Source: Chthoniobacteraceae bacterium (GTDB lineage Bacteria > Verrucomicrobiota > Verrucomicrobiia > Chthoniobacterales > Chthoniobacteraceae). From it: DNA of 64,000 nt. The translations under genes were made by a program, and so were the position numbers. This document shows, one piece after another, positions 52,398-62,236 of the stretch (within the stretch, counting starts at the first letter, position 1; each line of letters begins with the position of its first letter). Under the pieces are notes generated by a model. The model saw only the letters and a list, made by a program, of their open reading frames with translations. It searched no databases and was not told the DNA's origin. The stretch lies in NCBI GenBank assembly GCA_028293625.1, contig JAQGOL010000009.1:1-64000 (forward strand), given 5' to 3'.

Positions 52398-53123
52398 ATG
52401 AAATGTAGTTCACCCTGTTCAGACGTTGAAAAGCAGCCGATGCCAACAGTGCCGAAACGCGTATTGCTCGTAGATGATCATCCTACCTTCCGGCAGGGTT
52501 TGCACTTTATCGTTAGTAAAAGCGGCGAGTTCGAAGTGTGCGGCGAGGCCGACAACGTCTCTGCGGCTATCTTGCAATGCCGCCTGCTCAAGCCTGACAT
52601 GGTGCTGGTCGATATTTCAATGCCTGGCCTCAATGGTATTGAGTTGATCAAAATGATCCTCGCGGAGATGCCCGCGATGCCAATTCTTGTCGTCTCAATG
52701 CACGAGGAGGCGCTCTACGCCCTCCGCGCGCTCAAAGCTGGCGCCAAAGGGTATGTGATGAAGACGGAAACCATGAGTTCCATCGCTTCCGCCATGCGGT
52801 GTATCGCTGATGGGAAAATTTATGTCAGCCCTACGTTCGGCGAGCGGCTTATTTTCAAAGCGATCACCGCGATTCATGAGGGGATGGGTTCGCCGATGGA
52901 TGTGCTCTCTGATCGCGAACTCGAAGTGCTCGAGAAACTCGGCAAAGGGCTAAACACGCGCGAAATTGCGGATAACCTGCGTCTTAGCCCAAAGACGGTG
53001 GAAACTCACCGCGCTCACATTAAGGAGAAGCTGAAGTTCAAGGACGCGACAACGATGGTGCGGTTCGCGGTCGATTGGGTGACGAGCGGTCAGAGTGACG
53101 CAGCTGCTTCTGCACGAAGTTAA
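52398..53123 (+). CDS. NarL/FixJ-type response regulator
   Basis: 241 residues from ATG 52398; ATG 52440 (MPTVPKRVLLVDDHPTFRQG) is an equally plausible start. Receiver domain: acidic pair D26-D27, phospho-acceptor D72 in MVLVDISMPGLNG, and K in GAKGYVMKTETM. LuxR-type helix-turn-helix at about 170-225: LSDRELEVLEKLGKGLNTRE, IADNLRLSPKTVETHRAHIK. Binds DNA as a dimer after phosphorylation by the kinase at 51417. The target is not readable; the GH1/galactose cluster starts 234 bases downstream, which makes control of that cluster possible but unproven. Confidence 0.92.
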   Translation: MKCSSPCSDVEKQPMPTVPKRVLLVDDHPTFRQGLHFIVSKSGEFEVCGEADNVSAAILQCRLLKPDMVLVDISMPGLNGIELIKMILAEMPAMPILVVSMHEEALYALRALKAGAKGYVMKTETMSSIASAMRCIADGKIYVSPTFGERLIFKAITAIHEGMGSPMDVLSDRELEVLEKLGKGLNTREIADNLRLSPKTVETHRAHIKEKLKFKDATTMVRFAVDWVTSGQSDAAASARS

Positions 53124-53356
53124 CCGGCCCGACCGCTCCACGCTTCGCGCGAGGGCGCCTTTGGATACCATCCGAATCGTTGAGTAAGACATTGCGATCG
53201 ATCATCTAGCTGGCCGAATCACGGGCGCAGTCCCGGCGGAGGGATACGAGCACCTACTCACCGTTGCGGAGGGATTTAAATCTTCGGTGGGCGTGGGTGA
53301 AGAAAGAGAGGTTTCCACTGTCGCCAAAGGATCTGTGTGTTACGAATTATCTCGCG

Positions 53357-55591
53357 ATGATCTCTATCCTTGCTGGCAGAACTTTGGAACTCTGGGGCGG
53401 CTGTGAATGCACAATCAATCGTGTCGGTGGCCGCTTTCATAGTCAGTTCGCGCACCGTTCTCGCACCGATCGATTGGCCGATATAGAACGCATCGCCGGA
53501 CTCGGCATCCGCACCATACGCTTTCCGTTGCTGTGGGAGGAACTCGCGCCAAACGCACCGGGCGAGATCGACTGGACGTTTCCGGATATTCAAATGGAGC
53601 GGCTGCAGGCGTTGGGATTGCGGCCGATCATCGGGTTAGTCCATCATGGCAGCGGGCCGCGCTATACGAGTTTGATTGATCCGCGCTTCCCGGGACTGCT
53701 GGCCGATTATGCGCGCGCCGTCGCCGAGCGCTACCCGTGGGCCGAGGCGTTCACGCCGGTGAATGAGCCTTTGACGACGGCGCGCTTTAGCGGGCTTTAC
53801 GGGCTCTGGTTTCCACATGGGCGCAGCGCCGGGGTATTTGCCCGCGCGCTGCTGAATCAGGTCCGCGGAGTGGCAGCCGCGATGCAGGCGATCCGCGCGG
53901 TAAATCCGGCGGCGCAGCTCGTGCAGACTGAAGATCTCGGCTGCACGCTGAGCGCACCCGCGCTGGCGTATCAGGCGGAATTTGAAAACGAGCGCCGGTG
54001 GCTCTCGTTTGATTTACTCTGCGGCAGGCTCGACCCCGAAAGCCCGGTCTGGACCTACCTGCGGAAGGCCGGCATTGAGGAGGACGAGCTCCTTCGCGTC
54101 CTTGCGCAGCCGTGTTCACCGGACCTGCTGGGGATCAATCACTACCTTACCAGCGCCCGTTTTCTTGACGAGGAGATCACGCGTTACGCGGCTCACGAGA
54201 TCGGTGGAAACGGCCGTGACATCTATGCCGACGTTGCTGCGGTGCGCGCCGCGGCGGGTGGTTTTTGCGAGCCACGCGACCTGCTGCGAGAAGCGTGGGA
54301 GCGGTTCCGAATTCCGCTCGCTGTAACGGAGGCGCATCTCTGCTGCACACGCGAGGAGCAGATGCGCTGGCTGCTTGAAATGTGGGACGCTGCTCAGGCG
54401 CTTCGGAGCGAACAGGTGCCGGTGACTGCGGTGACTGCATGGTCGATTTGCGGGGCGTACGATTGGAACTCCCTGCTCACGCGGCCTGACGGCCATTATG
54501 AGCCTGGCGCCTTTGACCTTCGATCGCCGCAGCCTCGCGAAACCGCAGTCACAAGTTGCCTGCGCGAACTCGCCACCCATGGTGCAAGCACGCATCCTCT
54601 GCTCCGTGGCCCAGGCTGGTGGCGCCGTCGGGCGCGCTTGATCGGCGACGAAACGGTACATGCTGCTCCCCTGCGAGTCTTTGCCCCGAGAGCGAACCGT
54701 GGCATGCCCATGCTTCTGATTACCGGCGCCACGGGCATGCTCGGCCAGGCTTTTGCCCGGATGTGCCGGCTTCGCGGGCTGCCGTATCGTCTCCTTAGCC
54801 GCAGCGAAATGGATATCGCTGATCCCGACGCTGTTCGCAGCACCATCGCCGCTTTTCGGCCTTGGGCGGTGGTCAATGCCGCCGGATATGCACGGGTGGA
54901 GGAGGCGGAAAATGATGAAGATCGTTGTTTCCGCGAAAACACCGTCGGGCCCCAGGTCCTGGCTGGCGCTTGTGCCACCGCCGACGTGCCGTTGCTCATT
55001 TTCTCTTCGAGTCTTGTCTTCAACGGCGCGAAAAACGCCGCCTACGTGGAAAGCGATCTGCCGACTCCGATGAATGCGTACGGTCGGAGTAAGGCTGCTG
55101 CCGAGGCACAAGTGCTCACCAGTTGCCCGCGCGCGCTCGTTGTCCGCACAAGTGCGTTCTTTGGGCCGTGGGACGACTCTAATTTCATCACGCAGACAAT
55201 CAACCGCCTCGCCGCCGGCAAGACGGTTACAGCCGCGGAAGACGTGCGCCTATCGCCGACCTACGTGCCCGACCTCGTGCACGGCGCGCTCGATTTGCTT
55301 ATCGATCGCGAGACGGGCGGCTGGCATTTGGCCAATGCCGGCGCTGTGTCGTGGGCGGAACTTGCGCGGACTGCGGCGCGCATTGCTGGTTTCGATCCGG
55401 CGCTTGTTCATGGCGTTACTTTGGCAGAGCTGAACCTGCTCGCTCCGCGCCCGCTCTGGAGCGCACTTGGAAGCGAGCGCGGTCAATTACTCAGCGGGTG
55501 GGAAGGGGCTTTGCACCGTTATTTTCAAGACCGCGCAACCGGCCGTCCCATGTCGCCGCGCGAGCCGGCTGCGGCCACCGAACACTTATGA
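53357..55591 (+). CDS. GH1 glycosidase fused to RmlD-like NAD(P)-dependent sugar reductase
   Basis: 744 residues from ATG 53357; an earlier start at 53264 is less likely. Residues about 1-420 are a GH1-type TIM barrel with acid/base E137 in TPVNEP and a nucleophile candidate E325 in VTEAHL, where the usual ITENG is altered. Residues about 452-744 are an RmlD/extended-SDR domain: LLITGATGMLGQAFARM, VNAAGYARVEEAEND, the YGRSK active-site pair and DDSNFITQTINRLAAGKTV. The two halves are joined by about 30 residues. Fusions of this kind occur in loci with UDP-galactopyranose mutase. It could act on a nucleotide-linked or glycan galactose residue, reducing or epimerising it. It overlaps galK by ATGA, showing translational coupling. 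Confidence 0.85.
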   Translation: MISILAGRTLELWGGCECTINRVGGRFHSQFAHRSRTDRLADIERIAGLGIRTIRFPLLWEELAPNAPGEIDWTFPDIQMERLQALGLRPIIGLVHHGSGPRYTSLIDPRFPGLLADYARAVAERYPWAEAFTPVNEPLTTARFSGLYGLWFPHGRSAGVFARALLNQVRGVAAAMQAIRAVNPAAQLVQTEDLGCTLSAPALAYQAEFENERRWLSFDLLCGRLDPESPVWTYLRKAGIEEDELLRVLAQPCSPDLLGINHYLTSARFLDEEITRYAAHEIGGNGRDIYADVAAVRAAAGGFCEPRDLLREAWERFRIPLAVTEAHLCCTREEQMRWLLEMWDAAQALRSEQVPVTAVTAWSICGAYDWNSLLTRPDGHYEPGAFDLRSPQPRETAVTSCLRELATHGASTHPLLRGPGWWRRRARLIGDETVHAAPLRVFAPRANRGMPMLLITGATGMLGQAFARMCRLRGLPYRLLSRSEMDIADPDAVRSTIAAFRPWAVVNAAGYARVEEAENDEDRCFRENTVGPQVLAGACATADVPLLIFSSSLVFNGAKNAAYVESDLPTPMNAYGRSKAAAEAQVLTSCPRALVVRTSAFFGPWDDSNFITQTINRLAAGKTVTAAEDVRLSPTYVPDLVHGALDLLIDRETGGWHLANAGAVSWAELARTAARIAGFDPALVHGVTLAELNLLAPRPLWSALGSERGQLLSGWEGALHRYFQDRATGRPMSPREPAAATEHL

Positions 55592-56670
55592 AAGCGGCAA
55601 CCGCCTATGCGCCAGGGAGGGTCGAATTACTCGGCAATCACACAGACTATAACCAGGGTCTTGTCCTGGCCGCAGCGATTGACCGTGGGCTCACGGCACA
55701 AGGAAGACTGCGCACGGATCAACGAGTGGTGCTTTCTTCGCAGACGCTGGGACGGCACTGCGAGCTTTCGCTTGCTGAGGTCGCCCCATCCGCGGCGGAA
55801 CCGTGGGCCAATTATCCGTTGGGCGTCGTAAACGAGCTGATAATGGCCGGCTATCGTTTGGAGGGATTTGAACTCGACCTGTCCGGCAATTTGCCTACGG
55901 GCGGCGGCCTCTCCAGTTCCGCAGCTGTGGAAGTCGCGACCGCGCTGCTCCTGGCGAAGCTGCACAATCTAGAGATCCCCGCACTCGCACTTGCGAAGCT
56001 TTGCCATCGCGCGGAAAACTTTTTCGTCGGCGTTCCCTCAGGCTTGCTTGATCAGGTTACCTGCGTCTTTGGCCGCGCGGACCATGCGGTGTTCCTCGAC
56101 TGCCAGAGTGAAGCCATTGAGACCGTGCCGCTCCCGTCCGAGCTCGCCCTCATCATTGCGAACTCCGGCGCCGCGCACTCCCTGGTTGCTGGCGATTATC
56201 GGGCGCGTCGCGAGCAATGTTTCGCCGCAGCGGAAGCCCTGGGTCTCTTGAGTTTGCGCGAGCTTTCCTCCGCTGACCTGGAGAAATCCGCTTCGCTGCT
56301 CGATCCGCTGCTCCGCCGCCGCGCGGTCCATATCACAGGGGAAAATGAGCGTGTTCAGGCCGCTGTCCACGCGCTCCGGTGTGGCAATGGCGACGCACTC
56401 GGCGCGCTGATGAATGCCTCGCACGAAAGTTCCCGCGTAAACTTCGAAAACAGCACCCCGGAATTGGATCTGCTTACCAGTTCGGCGCGAGCGCTTCCCG
56501 GAGTCCTTGGTGCTCGCCTGACGGGCGGTGGTTTCGGCGGCTCAGCTATCGTGCTCGTACGGGCTGATTCAGCAGCCGAAGTTGCCGAACAACTCGCCGC
56601 CATCTTTCACGCTCAAACCGGAATCGACCCGGCCCCTTTTATAACGCGAGCATCCGATGGCGCGCGTTGA
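55588..56670 (+). CDS. galK: galactokinase
   Basis: 360 residues from ATG 55588, in a four-base ATGA overlap with the GH1-RmlD gene. GHMP-kinase family: GRVELLGNHTDYNQG (galactokinase signature, near residues 10-24), the ATP loop LPTGGGLSSSAAVEVATAL (about 102-120) and motif 3 GARLTGGGFGGSAIVL (about 309-324). Phosphorylates alpha-D-galactose to Gal-1-P. Its stop is 3 bases from the stop of the convergent glf gene. Gal-1-P would feed UDP-galactose, the substrate of the neighbouring mutase, although no galT or UTP-transferase is in the window. Confidence 0.92.
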   Translation: MKAATAYAPGRVELLGNHTDYNQGLVLAAAIDRGLTAQGRLRTDQRVVLSSQTLGRHCELSLAEVAPSAAEPWANYPLGVVNELIMAGYRLEGFELDLSGNLPTGGGLSSSAAVEVATALLLAKLHNLEIPALALAKLCHRAENFFVGVPSGLLDQVTCVFGRADHAVFLDCQSEAIETVPLPSELALIIANSGAAHSLVAGDYRARREQCFAAAEALGLLSLRELSSADLEKSASLLDPLLRRRAVHITGENERVQAAVHALRCGNGDALGALMNASHESSRVNFENSTPELDLLTSSARALPGVLGARLTGGGFGGSAIVLVRADSAAEVAEQLAAIFHAQTGIDPAPFITRASDGAR

Positions 56671-56673
56671 CAG

Positions 56674-57849
56674 CTACACCGCTGTCAGAGCCTTTGTCGA
56701 TGAGTGGCTGTTTGCTCCATTCGCGGAACCGGTTGCCTGCTGTCCGGCTGCGACCATATTTTTATAAGTCGTTAGTGCCTGCGCCACGACTTGGTCCATG
56801 TTGTAATAGCGATAGGTTGCAAGCCGGCCAACGAAGTGCACGTCGGGCGTCGCTTTGGCGAGCGCTTGGTACTGGCCATAAAGAGCTGCATTTTCAGGGC
56901 GCGGAATCGGGTAGTACGGGTCTCCGGCGGCCTGCGGGAATTCATAGACAACGCTCGTCTTCGGGTGCGTCTGGCCGGTCAGATATTTGAACTCAGTGAT
57001 GCGCGTAAAGGCGTGTTCATTCGGGTAATTCACCACGGCAGCGGCTTGAAAACGCTCCAGGTCGTGGGTCTCATGTAAAAACTCCAGCGAGCGATATGGC
57101 AGCTTGCCAAAGCGGCAGTCGAAAAACTCATCGACAGGGCCGGTGTAAATCATTTTGTCAAACGGAATGACGTCCACAATGTCGCGATAATCGGTCTGCA
57201 GAAGGAGGTGGATGTTCTTGTGGTCGAGCATGTTTTCAAACATGCGGGTAAAGCCATGACGCGGCATTGATTGGTAGCTGTCAGTGAAATAACGGTCGTC
57301 GCGGTTGGTGCGAACCGGCACGCGAGCGGCGACCGCGGCATCGAGTTCGCTAGGATCGATACCCCATTGTTTCCGCGTGTAGCCACGGAAAAACTTCACG
57401 TATAGCTCCTTGCCGATTTTGCTGATGACAGCGTCTTCAGACGTACGGATTGATTCGCGCGGTTCGGCGAGCGCTTCAAGAAAAGCTTCCGCTTCACGCG
57501 AGTTGAGCTTCATGCCGTAGAGCATGTTGATCGTGTCGAGATTGATTGGCATCGGCACAAGTTGCCCGTCTACGCTGGCAAGCACCCGATGTTCGTAATT
57601 CCGCCACGTTGTAAACTGCGACAGATAGTCGAAAACTTCAGAGGAGTTCGTGTGGAAAATGTGCGGCCCGTAGCGATGCACAAGCACCCCTGCCGCGTCG
57701 TGGTGATCATAGGCATTGCCGCCAATATGAGACCGTTTATCGACCACCAACACACGTTTGCCCGAGCCGCGCGCGAGCCGCTCCGCAAGCACGCTGCCGG
57801 CAAAGCCCGCGCCGACGATCAGGTAGTCAAAACCGTTTTGCTGGTTCAT
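56674..57849 (-). CDS. glf: UDP-galactopyranose mutase
   Basis: 391 residues. FAD-binding start YLIVGAGFAGSVLAERLARG, then VVDKRSHIGGNAYDHHDAAG, HRYGPHIFHTNSSEVFDYLS, FFRGYTRKQWGIDP and YTGPVDEFFDCRFGKLPYRS. All match Glf, which interconverts UDP-galactopyranose and UDP-galactofuranose with reduced FAD. Cytoplasmic. Its ATG overlaps the stop of the upstream glycosyltransferase (ATGA), so the two are translationally coupled, supporting a galactofuranose-containing surface glycan. Confidence 0.97.
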   Translation of the reverse strand: MNQQNGFDYLIVGAGFAGSVLAERLARGSGKRVLVVDKRSHIGGNAYDHHDAAGVLVHRYGPHIFHTNSSEVFDYLSQFTTWRNYEHRVLASVDGQLVPMPINLDTINMLYGMKLNSREAEAFLEALAEPRESIRTSEDAVISKIGKELYVKFFRGYTRKQWGIDPSELDAAVAARVPVRTNRDDRYFTDSYQSMPRHGFTRMFENMLDHKNIHLLLQTDYRDIVDVIPFDKMIYTGPVDEFFDCRFGKLPYRSLEFLHETHDLERFQAAAVVNYPNEHAFTRITEFKYLTGQTHPKTSVVYEFPQAAGDPYYPIPRPENAALYGQYQALAKATPDVHFVGRLATYRYYNMDQVVAQALTTYKNMVAAGQQATGSANGANSHSSTKALTAV

Positions 57850-59129
57850 GCGGCAAAGATTTCTAACTGACGCCGTGTCTCCAGTGCGTCTTCGATGTGG
57901 CCTTCCAGGCGGTCGACAATTTCTTCCCAGGAATTACAGCTCGCAAGCTCCCGCCCGCGAGCGATTCGCTGCTGATCAGGCCGCTGTACGGCTTCCTTAC
58001 AGGCTTGGATGAAGCCATCGCGATTATGCGCCACGTGCACAACATCAGAGAATTGCAGCACGACATCTTCAATCGCCGTAGAAACAATCGGGCGCGCCGC
58101 CGCCATGTATTCCAATGCCTTGGTGGGATTGATGAACTCCGTCGCCTCGTTAATCGCAAAAGGCATCAGGCAGACATCGAACCCTTTCACGTAATTTGGG
58201 AGCTGCTGATAGTCGCGTCCGCCAAACCAATGCAGATTCGCGCGCTGGGGGAAAGTGGCGGGGTCAACTTTCGTCCATGGGCCAATAATCACTACACTCC
58301 ACTCAGGATGTGCATCCGCAAGGGCCGCAACGAGTTCATAATCCATCCGTTCATCGACAACCCCAAAGTAACCAAGCCGCGGACCAGGCAGCGCGGAAAG
58401 ATCGTCGGGAATGGAGGTCGACGCGACTGCGGCGCGGCCAAAATGTTTGACGTCCACGCCACAGCCGTAGCAATGACAGTTGGTGTTTATCAAACACTTC
58501 GCTTTGTGGATTTTGGGACCACCCGCAAAAACGACATCGGCAAGGTTGAGCAGTTCACGCTCGCGCCGAATAAGTTCGGGCGGTGCGCCGCGGAACTGTG
58601 AAAGCTGATCCATGCAGTCATAGACGACAGCCCGCTCTTCCATTTTTCCAGCAAAAGGGACCACGGCCATGGGATCATAGAACCACTGAACGGGGCGCGC
58701 GAATTTGCGCCCGAGCGGACCGGTAAGCGTCTCGCGAACCAACCGGTACTGTGCATCGTCGCACGCCTCGCGCGCTGCAATCAGTGCCGGCGGGAACTCC
58801 AGTGTGAGGACAGTGAGATTCGGGAGGCCTTCCGCTTCTCGAATCCGTGCACGCGGCGCAGCGAGGCCTTCCACGGCGATTGGTTCCTGCACAAAGAGCA
58901 CAGAATGACGATTCGAGATGCGAGAGAGAAATTGTTGTGGTCGTTGCCAGACCCAGTCCCAATGCAGATGAGAATGCACGACGATAGGATAGGCTTCATC
59001 CGACTCCCTTAAGTCGTCTGTGCGGGTAGGTGTCGAACGGTGCCCGGCGTTGGCGTTGAGCGGATTTAAGGAGGTCAATTCCATATTGTCCCTTCGTTGC
59101 CGCTTTGTTAGCTGCATGTCAGGTTTCAC
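57846..59129 (-). CDS. family 1-type glycosyltransferase (GT4-like)
   Basis: 427 residues from ATG 59129; an ATG at 59084 (MELTSLNPL) is an alternative. Two-lobed GT-B enzyme: N-lobe PIVVHSHLHWDWVWQRPQQF; C-lobe RLGYFGVVDERMDYELVAAL and IIGPWTKVD. The nucleotide-sugar-binding signature is INEATEFINPTKALEYMAAA, the E-x7-E motif. It likely uses a sugar nucleotide, perhaps UDP-Galf made by the coupled Glf, to build an exported glycan or glycolipid. No signal peptide. Divergent from the GH2 gene over 123 bases that must hold two promoters. Confidence 0.9.
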   Translation of the reverse strand: MKPDMQLTKRQRRDNMELTSLNPLNANAGHRSTPTRTDDLRESDEAYPIVVHSHLHWDWVWQRPQQFLSRISNRHSVLFVQEPIAVEGLAAPRARIREAEGLPNLTVLTLEFPPALIAAREACDDAQYRLVRETLTGPLGRKFARPVQWFYDPMAVVPFAGKMEERAVVYDCMDQLSQFRGAPPELIRRERELLNLADVVFAGGPKIHKAKCLINTNCHCYGCGVDVKHFGRAAVASTSIPDDLSALPGPRLGYFGVVDERMDYELVAALADAHPEWSVVIIGPWTKVDPATFPQRANLHWFGGRDYQQLPNYVKGFDVCLMPFAINEATEFINPTKALEYMAAARPIVSTAIEDVVLQFSDVVHVAHNRDGFIQACKEAVQRPDQQRIARGRELASCNSWEEIVDRLEGHIEDALETRRQLEIFAA

Positions 59130-59252
59130 CCTGAGGCGCGGTTAAGGAGCCGAGGTCGCGCTTTTCTCTCCCACGAAAGGTCCGCAAGCCGATAAACAGA
59201 TCAGGATCCAACCTGACGGCCAACTATCTCGATTGTAACGAATCGGTAGCTT

Positions 59253-62042
59253 GTGCACGTTTTTCTTCCCCGACCGGAATATCCACGCCCTGACCGGCGC
59301 CGCAGTTTCGTCCATGGCGTCGATTGGCTGAATCTGAATGGCCCATGGGAGTTTCGTTTTGACCCCGAACGTTTGGGTTTGGAAGAAGAGTGGTTTGCGC
59401 CGAACGACATACGATGGACCGAGCAGATCATTGTACCGTTTTGCTGGGAATCACTGGCCGCATGGGGTGAGGCCGATGCCGCCGGGAACGATCACTTTTT
59501 CTCCCGCCGCGCCTACCGGCGACCACTGGAAGTTGATCGTGAAAATTATCGCGGCGCACAGCGCCACGAGGTTGGCTGGTATCGGCGCGTTGTCATAATC
59601 CCGCGTAACGAACAATGGGAGGGCAAGCGCGTCATCCTGACCATTGGCGCGGCGGATTTTTTCACCGATTGCTGGTGCAACGGGCAGCACGCCAGTCGGC
59701 ACGAGGGCGGCTTTACCCCTATCGAATGCGATCTGACAGACCTGCTGGAGCGGGGGCCGGATGATCAGCTTCGCGCGCATCTTGTGATCCGCGTTGAGGA
59801 CCCGACTGACAACCGCGAACAACCGGTTGGTAAGCAGTGGGGCTGGTATTCCACGGCAAGTGGCATATGGCAAACGGTGTTTATCGAGCCGCGCGCTGCT
59901 CATTACATCGAGCGTTTTGAAGTGACAAGCGATCTTGTGGCCGGGGCAGTGACGCTGGCCGTTTTTACCCAGGGTGGCAGCGAACTGGAAGTGCAAGTGA
60001 CAATGCCCACAGGCGAGGAAACTTCGGACCGGTTTGCAGTTCTGCATGAAATCGCTCGTGCAACAATTTTCCTTAATCCGGTGATTCTTTGGGATCCAAA
60101 CGATCCGCAACTCTATCGTCTGCGGCTCACGCTCTGGGAGAACGGCAGGTGCGACGTCGTATATGGCTACTTTGGCATGCGCACTCTCTCCGCCCGTCCT
60201 GTCGAGGAAACAGGCGCGCCGGCGACACTCTGTCTCAATGACCAGCCGATCTATCTCCGCGGCGCACTTTACCAATCTTATCACCCGGCGGGCATCTACA
60301 CCGCGGGTAATGTCCAGGTCTTGATCGATGACATAAATTTCGCAAAGCGTGCTGGCTTTGACATGCTGCGCGTCCATATCAAAATCGACGACCCGCTGCT
60401 GCTCTATTACGCAGACACGCTGGGGATCCTGCTCATGTGCGACTTCCCAAATTTCGGGGAAGGTGGCGACACGCGGCTCGGGCGGCAGCGCTTTGAGGAG
60501 ATGATGCGGGCGGCTATTGCCCGCGATTTCAACCACCCGTCGATCGTTGCCTGGTGCCTCTTCAATGAGACCTGGGGCTTCGGCGGACAAGCGGAGTTTA
60601 TGAAGCTGATCAACCCCCAGCCGCCTTCGCAGGGCGCTGACGCGGTTTTGCGGCTGCCAGGTACAAAGTTTGCCAACCGCGACGCGTATTACTGGGTCGA
60701 AGCGATGTGGAATCTGGCCAAATCGCTTGATCCGACGCGGCTGGTGGAAGATATGAGCGTGGTTGCGTGGGAACATCTCGAGCACTACGGCCATGGCGGC
60801 ACGGATATTAATTCCTGGCACTTCTACTCCCACGATTACGAGACGGCGCGTGCGCACATTCAGGAAGTGGTTCAAAACACTTATACCGGTTCCACCTTCA
60901 ATTATGTGCCTGGCTTTTCCCAAGGCAGCCAGCCACTCATCAATAGCGAGTACGGCGGCATCGGCGCGCTTGATGGAGATCGGGACGTAAGCTGGAGCTT
61001 CAAGTTCCTCACCAACGAACTACGCCGTCATGGAAAGCTCTCCGCCTACATCTTTACAGAGCTGCATGATGTGGAATGGGAACGTAACGGTTTACTAAAC
61101 TACGATCGTACACCTAAGGAGTTCGGTTACGACCCGCGAACTGTCAATAACGGCGACACACTTCCAATCGATGCCCCACCGATCGCGCGCTGCCGGCCTT
61201 GCGAGGAACGCGTGGTGGAAATCCTTTCCTCGCATTTCTCCCGCCGCCAGAAAAAGGATGTGTCACTTCACTGGCGGCTGAGCGGGATTAATTCGCTCGG
61301 ATGGATGAACGAAAATCTCGCCAGTGGTGTTAAGGCGATCCCCTTTACCCAATACCGCGTGGAACTCGCCGAGCGGCTTGTTTTGCAACTGCCGAAAGAG
61401 ACGATGCTTTGCACGTTGTTGGTGCAGGCCATAGCCGCGGATGGCACCGTGGTGGCGCAAAACTTCGTCCAATTCTTCGTCGATGACGGCTTCCCGGCGC
61501 GCACGGAGACTGAGTCGCTATGCATCTTTCGAGCTCAGTTGCACGAGATCTCAGCCGCGGAATGGTCGGGTGAAAGCAGCACCGCAGAAGACGCTCTTGC
61601 CGCAGGATCGGTCTTTGGGGAAGGCCACGGCTGGTTCGAGTGGCGGCTGCCTTTTACTGGCCGTGGCGAGCTAAAGAAGATCCGTGTCCTCTGCGAAGCT
61701 TCAGCCCGGCGCGAAGGTTGCCCGCAGACCGACAGCTTTGTTCAATCCACGACCCTCCGGCTTTCGCTTAATGGTGTGCGCATTTACGAGGGCCTGCTGC
61801 CCAATCATCCCCATGATACACGTGGGGCGTTGAGTTACCTGCGCGGCGGCTTCGGCGCATATGGCTACCTTGTGGTTGCCGCGGTGGAAGGCGAGCCGTT
61901 GTGCGAAGTAATGTCGGCAGCCTGCGAAGAGACACTGATTCTTCGATATGAGGTGCCAGCCGGTAATTCCGCGGGCGGGCTAACCATCTACGGTGGAGAT
62001 TGCGGACGCTTTCCAGTAAGTCCTACAATCATCATTGAGTAG
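59253..62042 (+). CDS. glycoside hydrolase family 2 (beta-galactosidase/glucuronidase-like)
   Basis: 929 residues from GTG 59253. Sugar-binding domain with WLNLNGPWEFRFDPE, then a beta-sandwich, then the TIM barrel. The acid/base E439 is in WCLFNETWG and the nucleophile E566 in INSEYGG. The region MLRVHIKIDDPLLLYYADTL is typical of GH2. The C-terminal third is additional beta-sandwich domains. No signal peptide, so probably cytoplasmic. With galK and glf nearby, a beta-galactoside or galactofuranoside-type substrate is plausible; beta-glucuronide or mannoside cannot be excluded. Confidence 0.92.
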   Translation: MHVFLPRPEYPRPDRRRSFVHGVDWLNLNGPWEFRFDPERLGLEEEWFAPNDIRWTEQIIVPFCWESLAAWGEADAAGNDHFFSRRAYRRPLEVDRENYRGAQRHEVGWYRRVVIIPRNEQWEGKRVILTIGAADFFTDCWCNGQHASRHEGGFTPIECDLTDLLERGPDDQLRAHLVIRVEDPTDNREQPVGKQWGWYSTASGIWQTVFIEPRAAHYIERFEVTSDLVAGAVTLAVFTQGGSELEVQVTMPTGEETSDRFAVLHEIARATIFLNPVILWDPNDPQLYRLRLTLWENGRCDVVYGYFGMRTLSARPVEETGAPATLCLNDQPIYLRGALYQSYHPAGIYTAGNVQVLIDDINFAKRAGFDMLRVHIKIDDPLLLYYADTLGILLMCDFPNFGEGGDTRLGRQRFEEMMRAAIARDFNHPSIVAWCLFNETWGFGGQAEFMKLINPQPPSQGADAVLRLPGTKFANRDAYYWVEAMWNLAKSLDPTRLVEDMSVVAWEHLEHYGHGGTDINSWHFYSHDYETARAHIQEVVQNTYTGSTFNYVPGFSQGSQPLINSEYGGIGALDGDRDVSWSFKFLTNELRRHGKLSAYIFTELHDVEWERNGLLNYDRTPKEFGYDPRTVNNGDTLPIDAPPIARCRPCEERVVEILSSHFSRRQKKDVSLHWRLSGINSLGWMNENLASGVKAIPFTQYRVELAERLVLQLPKETMLCTLLVQAIAADGTVVAQNFVQFFVDDGFPARTETESLCIFRAQLHEISAAEWSGESSTAEDALAAGSVFGEGHGWFEWRLPFTGRGELKKIRVLCEASARREGCPQTDSFVQSTTLRLSLNGVRIYEGLLPNHPHDTRGALSYLRGGFGAYGYLVVAAVEGEPLCEVMSAACEETLILRYEVPAGNSAGGLTIYGGDCGRFPVSPTIIIE

Positions 62043-62236
62043 CTGACGTGGAGTAAATTGATGAGTATGCGTTCCGAGGCCCGCCTTCTGCCCTGGAACG
62101 AAGCAAGTTTAAGTTCGCGGAAGTAGGGAACAACAGGAGAGATTTACCGACAACTCTATCGCTCGCTCCCCTTGAGCCCGTGTACGTTAACAGCTTGGTT
62201 CCCAACCATGGCGCAACTATAGTTGGTGTCGCCGAT
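62043..62236. other. intergenic gap after GH2
   Basis: 194 bases between the GH2 stop and the convergent receiver gene. Nothing gene-like; no clear hairpin-T-run terminator seen. Confidence 0.35.

Noticed and set aside
52219-52401. 60-codon frame overlapping the response-regulator start
   Set aside because: Random Cys/Arg/Ser-rich composition and no homology-like motif; the ATGA overlap is probably chance.
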